From Roseburia sp. CAG:10041_57 (lineage in GTDB: Bacteria > Bacillota > Clostridia > Lachnospirales > Lachnospiraceae): DNA of 55,893 bases. This document shows, piece after piece, positions 33,311 through 39,982 of this stretch (positions are counted from its first letter, which is position 1; every line of letters begins with the position of its first letter). The translations under genes were made by a program, and so were the position numbers. The notes beneath the pieces were generated by a model. The model saw nothing but the letters and a program-made list of their open reading frames with translations. It made no database searches and was not told where the DNA came from. The DNA lies in the NCBI GenBank assembly GCA_001916965.1, contig MNTL01000064.1, positions 1 to 55,893 of the forward strand, given 5' to 3'.

Positions 33311-34483
33311 ATGATATATCTTGATAATGCAGCAACAACGAAAGTAACAGACGAAGTATTTGAAGCAATAAAACCTTATTTTTGTGAAGAGTATGCCAAT
33401 CCATCAGCAATTTACAGCTTTGCAGCCAAGAGCCGTAAGGCAGTGGATGAGGCAAGAGAACAGATTGCATCCCTGATTGGTGCACAGCCTAATGAGATTT
33501 ATTTTACAGCAGGCGGCAGTGAATCTGATAACTGGGCAATCAAGGCTTATGCAGAAGCCAACCAGAACAAGGGTAAGCATATCATTACATCTGTAATTGA
33601 ACATCATGCAGTACTCCATGTCTGTCAATATCTGGAGAAGCACGGCTTTGAAGTAACTTATTTAAAGGTAGATGAGAATGGTCTTATCAGCCTGGATGAA
33701 CTGAAAGCAGCCATCAGACCGGATACCATTCTGATTTCTATTATGGCAGCCAATAATGAAATCGGAACCATAGAACCATTGGAAGAGATTGGTGCAATTG
33801 CAAAAGAGCATGGCATTGCTTTTCATACAGATGCAGTACAGGCTTATGGACATATTCCCCTTAATGTAGATGAAATGCATATTGATATGCTCAGTGCCAG
33901 CGGTCATAAGCTGCATGCACCTAAGGGAATCGGTTTCCTCTATATTAGAAAGGGCATCCGTATCGGTTCTTTTGTACACGGCGGTGCACAGGAGCGTTCC
34001 AGACGTGCAGGTACGCACAATACACCCGGCATTGTTGGGCTGGGTACAGCAGCATCAGCAGCAGCCAGGGATATGGAGAAGAATATTGAGAAAGAGACGA
34101 AGCTTCGTGACCATCTGATTGAGCGTGTACTGGCAGAGATTCCATACAGCCGTCTCAATGGTGACAGAACCAAGAGATTGCCTGGAAATGCCAATTTCTG
34201 CTTCCGTTTTATCGAAGGAGAATCCCTTTTGATTCTGTTAGACCAGCAGGGTATCTGCGCATCATCAGGTTCTGCCTGCACATCAGGTTCTCTGGACCCG
34301 TCCCATGTATTGCTTGCCATCGGACTGCCTCATGAAATCGCACATGGTTCCCTGAGACTGACTCTTTCGGAAGAGACAACACTGGAAGACATTGATTTCA
34401 CAGTAGACCAGTTAAAGAAGATTGTGGCAAGACTTCGTGAGATGTCACCATTATATGAAGATTTCGTAAAACACAATAAATAA
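33311..34483 (+). CDS. nifS: Cysteine desulfurase (NifS/IscS family)
   Basis: The 390-residue PLP enzyme removes sulfur from cysteine for Fe-S clusters and thiolation. It starts ATG at 33311, 9 bp after AAAAGGAGG. Visible marks are YLDNAATTKV at the N-terminus, the PLP-stacking His pair in SVIEHHAVLH, the PLP Lys200 in SASGHKLHAPKGIG, and the catalytic Cys323 in GICASSGSACTSGS. The long loop is typical of NifS/IscS-type group I enzymes. It is followed by nifU, the scaffold that accepts the sulfur, and preceded by the Rrf2 regulator, so the trio is a compact Fe-S assembly operon. Confidence 0.94.
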   Translation: MIYLDNAATTKVTDEVFEAIKPYFCEEYANPSAIYSFAAKSRKAVDEAREQIASLIGAQPNEIYFTAGGSESDNWAIKAYAEANQNKGKHIITSVIEHHAVLHVCQYLEKHGFEVTYLKVDENGLISLDELKAAIRPDTILISIMAANNEIGTIEPLEEIGAIAKEHGIAFHTDAVQAYGHIPLNVDEMHIDMLSASGHKLHAPKGIGFLYIRKGIRIGSFVHGGAQERSRRAGTHNTPGIVGLGTAASAAARDMEKNIEKETKLRDHLIERVLAEIPYSRLNGDRTKRLPGNANFCFRFIEGESLLILLDQQGICASSGSACTSGSLDPSHVLLAIGLPHEIAHGSLRLTLSEETTLEDIDFTVDQLKKIVARLREMSPLYEDFVKHNK

Positions 34484-34504
34484 CGGAAAGGCGTGGAAAC
34501 AGAT

Positions 34505-34942
34505 ATGTATAGTGAAAAAGTAATGGATCATTTTAACAATCCCCGTAATGTTGGAGAAATAGAGAACGCAAGTGGTGTAGGTACTGTCGGTAATGCCAAG
34601 TGTGGAGATATCATGCGTATGTATCTTGATATTGACGATAACGGTATCATTCAGGAAGCCAAGTTCAAGACCTTTGGCTGTGGTGCAGCAGTAGCCACCA
34701 GCAGTATGGCAACAGAGCTGGTTAAGGGAAAGACAATCCAGCAGGCACTGGAAGTAACCAATAAGGCAGTTATGGAAGCTTTGGATGGACTTCCACCTGT
34801 AAAGGTTCACTGCTCTTTGCTGGCAGAAGAAGCAATTCACGCAGCATTATGGGATTATGCAGAGAAAAACAACATTAAGATCGAAGGACTGGAGAAACCG
34901 GTCAATGATATAGAAGAGAAAATTCAGGATGAAGAGTATTAG
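34505..34942 (+). CDS. nifU: Fe-S cluster assembly scaffold NifU/IscU
   Basis: The 145-residue scaffold has the three conserved ligand cysteines: C33 in GNAKCGDIM, C59 in KTFGCGAAVA and C103 in VHCSLLAEEAI. The N-terminus is the canonical MYSEKVMDHFNNPRNVGEI. I start it at ATG 34505; an in-frame GTG at 34493 sits too close to the GGAAAGG site. It is 21 bp after nifS, so it is co-transcribed. No C-terminal thioredoxin-like NfU domain is present. A terminator follows at once. Confidence 0.94.
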   Translation: MYSEKVMDHFNNPRNVGEIENASGVGTVGNAKCGDIMRMYLDIDDNGIIQEAKFKTFGCGAAVATSSMATELVKGKTIQQALEVTNKAVMEALDGLPPVKVHCSLLAEEAIHAALWDYAEKNNIKIEGLEKPVNDIEEKIQDEEY

Positions 34943-34955
34943 GTATTAGAAAATG

Positions 34956-34982
34956 TGCAGCGCAAGTCGCTGCATATTTTTT
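34956..34982 (+). terminator. Terminator after nifU
   Basis: TGCAGCG and CGCTGCA around the loop CAAGT form the stem at about 34956-34975, followed by TATTTTTT. It separates the Rrf2-nifS-nifU operon from the metY-cysK promoter. Confidence 0.8.
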
Positions 34983-35000
34983 GCAATAAATACATAAAAA

Positions 35001-35055
35001 CCTATTGACAAAGTAGGGAATAGATAGTATGATTCAAACATGACTTAAATCATAC
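35001..35055 (+). promoter_or_regulatory. metY-cysK promoter with two overlapping inverted repeats
   Basis: TTGACA (35005-35010) and TATGAT (35028-35033) are 17 bp apart, a near-consensus promoter. CCTA-N9-TAGG (35001-35017) covers the -35 and matches the motif upstream of rrf2 at 32687-32703, including the spacer beginning TTGA. A second repeat, GTATGATT (35027-35034) and AATCATAC (35048-35055), spans the -10 and the likely start near 35040. Confidence 0.7.
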
Positions 35056-35083
35056 AAAACAGATAGGAAAAGGAGGGCAACAT

Positions 35084-35134
35084 ATGAGCGAAATGAAAGA
35101 ATGGACAAAAGGACGAATGTGTTGCTGTTGTTGA
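35084..35134 (+). CDS. Poly-cysteine leader peptide upstream of metY-cysK
   Basis: ATG at 35084 opens a 16-codon frame, MSEMKEWTKGRMCCCC, ending in TGA at 35132-35134. It has a strong ribosome binding site, AGGAGGG at 35071-35077, 6 bp before the ATG. Four Cys codons (TGT TGC TGT TGT) in a row directly before the stop would stall a ribosome when charged Cys-tRNA is scarce. It lies between the promoter and the metY-cysK genes, about 55 bp before the next start. CGAAT at 35114 and ATTCG at 35134 could form a short stem around the Cys codons. Poly-Cys leader ORFs that control sulfur genes are known in mycobacteria; a role here is inference. No Rho-independent terminator is visible between the peptide and metY. 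Confidence 0.8.
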   Translation: MSEMKEWTKGRMCCCC

Positions 35135-35200
35135 TTCGATTTGAAATACAGTAAGAGATACATAAAATCCTATAGAGAAAAGAAAGGTATGATGATTATT

Positions 35201-36117
35201 ATGAGTAAGAAGAATTATGCAGATAGAGATTTAAAATTTGAAACATTACAGTTGCATGTAGGCCAGGAAGCTCCAGACCCGGTTACAGATGCAAGGGCAA
35301 TCCCAATTCAGAAGTAACAGATATTGAAGCAATTGCCAAGATTGCCCATGCACATGGGATTCCTCTTGTAGTAGACAGCACATTTGCAACTCCTTATCTG
35401 GTTCGCCCGATTGAGTATGGCGCAGATGTTGTCATTCATTCCGCTACTAAGTTCATTGGCGGACACGGAACAACAATCGGTGGTGTCATTGTAGATGCAG
35501 GTAAATTTGACTGGAAAGCCAGTGGTAAATTCCCTCAGTTCACAGAGCCGAACCCAAGTTATCATGGTATCAGCTTCGTAGATGCAGCAGGTCCGGCAGC
35601 ATTTATTACAAGAATCCGTGCAATCCTGCTTCGTGATACAGGTGCAACACTTTCTCCGTTCCATGCATTTATCTTCTTACAGGGACTGGAGACATTATCT
35701 CTTAGAGTAGAGAGACATGTAGAGAATGCACTGAAGGTAGTAGATTATCTTTCCAAGCATCCGCTGGTAGAGAAAGTCAATCATCCGGCAGTAACTACAG
35801 ATCCTGAGCAGCAGAGATTATATAAGAAATACTTCCCTAACGGAGGTGGATCTATCTTCACCTTCGAGATTAAGGGCGATGATAAAACAGCTAAGAAATT
35901 CATTGACAATCTGGAGTTATTCTCCCTGCTTGCCAATGTAGCAGATGTAAAATCACTGGTCATTCATCCTGCATCCACAACACATGCAGAGCTAAATGAT
36001 GAGGAGAAAGCAGATCAGGGTATCAAGCCTAATACCATTCGTTTATCTATTGGTACAGAGCATATTGATGATATTATCGAAGATCTGGACGAAGCATTTA
36101 AGGCTATTTCAGAATAA
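35201..36117 (+). pseudogene. metY: O-acetylhomoserine sulfhydrylase, internally deleted and frameshifted
   Basis: The start at 35201 (in-frame ATGs at 35189 and 35192) encodes SKKNYADRDLKFETLQLHVG, typical of MetY, and then DPVTDARAIPI before a stop at about 35318. The rest of the protein, from NPNSEVTDIEAIAKIAHAHG to the end at 36117, is in another frame and has the PLP Lys in HSATKFIGGHG. About 140 residues of the family's usual 420-430 are missing between the parts. The junction lies at GCAATCCC, a sequence expected on both sides of such a deletion. It cannot make a normal enzyme. Confidence 0.85.
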
Positions 36118-36150
36118 CAGAGAAAGTAAAAAAAGAAAGGAATCAGAACA

Positions 36151-37083
36151 ATGGCAAATATTTATCGCGGATTTTTGGATTTAATTGGAAACACACCTTT
36201 AGTAGAGGTTGCAAATTTGGAGAAGGCTTATAACCTGAAAGCAAAGGTTCTTGTAAAACTGGAGTACCGTAATCCGGCAGGAAGTGTAAAGGACAGAATC
36301 GCACAGGCAATGATTGAAGATGCAGAAAAGAAGGGCATCTTAAAGGAAGGTTCTGTAATCATTGAGCCTACCTCCGGTAATACAGGTATCGGTCTTGCAG
36401 CAATCGCAGCTGCAAAGGGATATCGTGCAATCCTTACCATGCCTGAGACCATGAGTGTTGAAAGACGTAATATTTTGAAAGCATATGGTGCAGAGATTGT
36501 CTTAACAGAAGGCAGCAAGGGTATGAAGGGAGCGATTGCCAAGGCAGAAGAGCTGGCTAAGGAGATTGAAGGTTCCTTTATTCCAGGACAGTTCGACAAT
36601 CCTGCTAACCCTAAGGTACATTATGAGACAACAGGGCCTGAAATCTGGAGAGATACAGATGGTAAGGTAGATGCATTCGTAGCAGGTGTTGGTACTGGCG
36701 GAACAGTAACCGGTACAGGTAAATACCTCAAAGAGCAGAATCCTGATGTGAAGGTCGTTGCAGTAGAGCCTGCTTCTTCACCTGTATTATCCCAGGGCAA
36801 GGCTGGTGCACACAAGATTCAGGGTATCGGTGCAGGATTTGTACCTAAGGTATTAGATACTGCTGTATATGATGAAATTATTACTGTAGAGAATGATGAT
36901 GCATTTGCAGCTTCCAAGGAACTGACCAAGAAAGAAGGTATCCTGACAGGTATTTCTTCCGGTGCAGCATTGTATGCAGCATTACAGCTGGCACAGCGTC
37001 TGGAATTTGAAGGTAAGACAATTGTAGCATTATTACCTGATAGCGGAGACAGATATTATTCTACACCTTTATTCACAGAGTAA
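36151..37083 (+). CDS. cysK: Cysteine synthase A (O-acetylserine sulfhydrylase)
   Basis: The 310-residue PLP enzyme makes cysteine from O-acetylserine and sulfide. The PLP Lys is residue 47 in NPAGSVKDRIA, the phosphate loop is PTSGNTGIGLA, and the substrate and PLP-contacting segments VAGVGTGGTVTGTGKYL and LPDSGDRYYST are present. It starts ATG 36151 after AGAAAGGAATCAG, 33 bp after the broken metY, so it is probably read from the same promoter and poly-Cys leader. With metY disrupted, this is the intact sulfide-assimilating enzyme of the block. Confidence 0.94.
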   Translation: MANIYRGFLDLIGNTPLVEVANLEKAYNLKAKVLVKLEYRNPAGSVKDRIAQAMIEDAEKKGILKEGSVIIEPTSGNTGIGLAAIAAAKGYRAILTMPETMSVERRNILKAYGAEIVLTEGSKGMKGAIAKAEELAKEIEGSFIPGQFDNPANPKVHYETTGPEIWRDTDGKVDAFVAGVGTGGTVTGTGKYLKEQNPDVKVVAVEPASSPVLSQGKAGAHKIQGIGAGFVPKVLDTAVYDEIITVENDDAFAASKELTKKEGILTGISSGAALYAALQLAQRLEFEGKTIVALLPDSGDRYYSTPLFTE

Positions 37084-37153
37084 TAATTGATATAAAATAA
37101 CTGCTTTTAAGAGCATAAATTTGTATAAATTGTGATAATTTATTGTAATGTTT

Positions 37154-37179
37154 CCAAAAATATGATAACATATTTTTGG
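37154..37179 (+). repeat. Perfect 11-bp inverted repeat before the chemoreceptor gene
   Basis: CCAAAAATATG, loop ATAA, CATATTTTTGG. There is no T-tract beyond the stem, so it may be a terminator of cysK with its Ts inside the stem, or a protein-binding site. Confidence 0.55.
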
Positions 37180-37191
37180 GTCAACAAAGAC

Positions 37192-37228
37192 AAAAGGGCG
37201 AGGCTGAAAAGATGACTTTGCCCTTTTT
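37192..37228 (+). terminator. Terminator hairpin before the chemoreceptor gene
   Basis: AAAAGGGC (37192-37199) pairs with GCCCTTTT (37220-37227); the 20-base loop can form a second short stem, AAAG-ATGA-CTTT. It ends about 75 bp before the MCP start. Confidence 0.65.
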
Positions 37229-37301
37229 CTGTCTTTTTCACGTTTATGAGGGATATAAAACGAAATATGAGATTTCTTGTATGGAAAGGCGGGTTTATAA
37301 T

Positions 37302-39137
37302 ATGGAAGAAAACAAGAAAAAAGGCGGATTACGCCTGATGATGAGGCTGCTGCTTGTCATTGCAATACCTATGTTGATTTTATGTACAGTAGCAATTCTC
37401 GCAATACGTTCTGTATGTATGGATGTATCAGATAAAATGGTGAAGCATGAGCTGAATCTTGCACAGTACGCTTTTAGTGTATCAGTGGGTAATCTGGCGA
37501 ATGGTACTTATATGTACAGCAATGGCAAGTTCTACAAGGGCAAGAAGAATATCAGTGACAATACAGAATTCTTTGATAATTTCAGTAAAGAAGTAGATCT
37601 TCAGGTCAGTGTATTCTATGGTGATACCCGTGTGGCAACAAGCCTTGTAGATGATCAGGGCAACCGTATGGTAGGAGAACAGGCGTCCCCTGAAGTAGTA
37701 GAGGTAGTTCTGAATCAGGGACAGGAATATTATTCTGACAGTATAGATTTGGGCGGAACAGAGTATTATGGTTCTTACGCACCATTATATCAGCATAATT
37801 CAGATGAAATCATTGGTATGACATTCGTAGGTCTGAATGCAGATCTGGTAGACAGTGTATACCATTCCAATCTGACTAAGAATATTATTTTCCTGTGTAT
37901 TGTTATGTTAGCAGGTGTAGGTGCGACCATTGCATTTGTTGTTGTATTACTTGGTGCAATCCGTAATGTGATCTCCAATCTGGATGCCGTTGCACAGGGC
38001 AGCCTGAATACAGAGGTTGGTAATAAGCTGGTTCAGCGTTCTGATGAAATCGGTGATATCGCAAGAAGTGTACATGCCCTGATACAGAACATGGCAGAAG
38101 TCATTACCAGTATCTTCCGTACTTCTGAAAGTCTGGATAAGATATCCACAGGATTTGAAGAGTCCTTTGGAAGCATGACAGAGTATATCACGAATGTAGA
38201 CACTGCTGTAGAAGAAATGGCAAAAGGCTCTACCCAGCAGGCTCAGGAGACACAGAATGTAAGCAGTGAAGTACAGGGAATGGGCGATGCCATTGAAAGT
38301 ACCACAGGTAATATAGAAAATCTGGTTGGAAGCACAAACAAGATGCGTGATTATAACCGCAGCGTAGATAATACGCTGGTAGAACTGATCAAGATCAGTG
38401 ATGAAACCAAGGAAGCATTTGATATAGTATATGAACAGACCAATGTAACCAATCAGTCGGCACAGGAGATTCAGTCAGCAGCAGATGTGATTACGGATAT
38501 TGCAGACCAGACCAATCTGTTGTCGTTAAATGCAAGTATTGAGGCGGCAAGAGCCGGTGAACATGGTAAGGGATTTGCAGTTGTAGCAGATGAGATCAGG
38601 AAGCTGGCAGAGCAGTCCAGAGAGTCAGCAAGCCAGATCACAGGCATTATTGAGCTATTGATTCGTAACTCCAATACGACAGTAGATACCATGAAAAAGG
38701 TTACAGATATGATTGACCAGCAGGGTGAAGAACTTAATCAGACCAAGAGTGTATTTGGTGATCTGGATAAAGAGATTGGCATGGTAGGTGACGCTGTAGA
38801 CAATATCCGTAATGAAGTAGAACAGCTGAATAATCTGAAGAATTCTGTTATGGGAGCTGTGGATAATCTGGCAGCTATTGCACAGGAGAATGCAGCAAGT
38901 ACAGAAGAGACATCCGCATCCATGCAGCAGCTTGGCAATCTGGTAGCAGAGTGTAAGAAGGATGTGGAACAGATCGTAATCATGTCTGAGACACTTGCCA
39001 AGAATACGAATAAGTTTACATTGAAGGCAGATTCTGATCAGTCCATTTTTGAAAATGTTGTAGAGAACCTGAAGAATGAAGAGACTCCGATGGAGGATAC
39101 TTCCCTTGCAGATGTTGATTCAGAATCAGAAAAATAA
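37302..39137 (+). CDS. Methyl-accepting chemotaxis protein
   Basis: The 611-residue transmembrane chemoreceptor has a first helix at about residues 16-38, an extracytoplasmic single-Cache-type sensor at about 40-185 (FYGDTRVATSLVDDQGNR, YYGSYAPLYQH), a second helix at about 195-217, a HAMP segment and a long signalling coiled coil. The hairpin tip reads DQTNLLSLNASIEAARAGE then GKGFAVVADEIRKLAEQS. I start at ATG 37302 (MEENKKKGG), 8 bp after GGAAAGGCGGG; the longer open frame has no such site. It would report a small extracellular ligand to CheA. It stands alone, without che genes. Confidence 0.93.
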   Translation: MEENKKKGGLRLMMRLLLVIAIPMLILCTVAILAIRSVCMDVSDKMVKHELNLAQYAFSVSVGNLANGTYMYSNGKFYKGKKNISDNTEFFDNFSKEVDLQVSVFYGDTRVATSLVDDQGNRMVGEQASPEVVEVVLNQGQEYYSDSIDLGGTEYYGSYAPLYQHNSDEIIGMTFVGLNADLVDSVYHSNLTKNIIFLCIVMLAGVGATIAFVVVLLGAIRNVISNLDAVAQGSLNTEVGNKLVQRSDEIGDIARSVHALIQNMAEVITSIFRTSESLDKISTGFEESFGSMTEYITNVDTAVEEMAKGSTQQAQETQNVSSEVQGMGDAIESTTGNIENLVGSTNKMRDYNRSVDNTLVELIKISDETKEAFDIVYEQTNVTNQSAQEIQSAADVITDIADQTNLLSLNASIEAARAGEHGKGFAVVADEIRKLAEQSRESASQITGIIELLIRNSNTTVDTMKKVTDMIDQQGEELNQTKSVFGDLDKEIGMVGDAVDNIRNEVEQLNNLKNSVMGAVDNLAAIAQENAASTEETSASMQQLGNLVAECKKDVEQIVIMSETLAKNTNKFTLKADSDQSIFENVVENLKNEETPMEDTSLADVDSESEK

Positions 39138-39149
39138 GGCTATCATGGA

Positions 39150-39183
39150 CAAGAGGCATTCAATCTGAACGCCTCTTGTTTTT
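39150..39183 (+). terminator. Terminator after the chemoreceptor gene
   Basis: CAAGAGGC (39150-39157) pairs with GCCTCTTG (39171-39178), then TTTTT. Confidence 0.85.
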
Positions 39184-39276
39184 ATACGAATCCGACAAAA
39201 AGCATAAAATGTCTGTATGTATTTAAGATAAAAGGTGCTAGGATAAAATAAAAAGATTTGCAGAAGTCGGAAGGGC

Positions 39277-39951
39277 GTGGTTATTGATATGAAGAAAGAC
39301 AAACTTGTAATTATGGACTGGGGCGGAGTGGTTGAATCCCACAGCGAAGAAAGCTACCTGGCACATAATGTCGTAAAGCATGTATTGGAGCAGTTCACAA
39401 CGGAACCGTTACCACATAATTTTAATGAGGTATTTGAACAGTCTCTTATGGTAGATGGTGTACCGATTAATGAGATTGCAGGTACTAAGAAGCTGCAGGC
39501 ATATCTGGATAAGCTTTTTGCTGCATGTCATATTGAAGTGCATCCGGAGCTGTATATAGATTTTATGGATATTTACACACAGATTACATCAGATACACCT
39601 TATGACAGGGAGCTTGCCAGATATCTGGCAGGTCTACAGGAGAGATGCTATACGGGAATATTGTCCAATCTTACCGTATTGGATGGACCACGCCAGAACA
39701 GACAGCTGGGCTGGGAGAATTACGATTACAGATGGCTGTCTTATGAGACCGGTTGTATGAAACCGGATCTGGAAGCATATCGCCTGGTGGAGAAGGACAG
39801 TAACATGTCCGGCAGTCAGATCCTTTTTATCGAAGATGTGGAAGAGAATCTGGCGATACCAAGAGAGAAGTTTGGCTGGCAGACCTATGCAGCACAATAT
39901 AAGGGAACCAAAGGGACAATAGATGTTATTGAGAGGTTCCTTGCACAGTAA
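39277..39951 (+). CDS. HAD-superfamily hydrolase
   Basis: The 224-residue cytoplasmic phosphatase-like protein has motif I VIMDWGGVVE (nucleophile Asp in the D-x-GG-V variant), motif II GILSNLT, motif III Lys in TGCMKPDLEAY and motif IV ILFIEDVEENL. An alpha-helical cap lies between motifs I and II. The substrate is unknown. It starts GTG at 39277, close to GGAAGGG; ATG at 39289 (MKKDKL) is the alternative start. It lies 31 bp before the GH13 gene, so it may dephosphorylate a sugar product of that enzyme (inference). Confidence 0.8.
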   Translation: MVIDMKKDKLVIMDWGGVVESHSEESYLAHNVVKHVLEQFTTEPLPHNFNEVFEQSLMVDGVPINEIAGTKKLQAYLDKLFAACHIEVHPELYIDFMDIYTQITSDTPYDRELARYLAGLQERCYTGILSNLTVLDGPRQNRQLGWENYDYRWLSYETGCMKPDLEAYRLVEKDSNMSGSQILFIEDVEENLAIPREKFGWQTYAAQYKGTKGTIDVIERFLAQ

Positions 39952-39982
39952 ATGCGTAATAGTATCATAATGGGAGGATTCC

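Noticed and set aside
35308..35664. 118-codon minus-strand frame over the metY remnant
   Set aside because: It is the complement of conserved MetY sequence and has no family resemblance.
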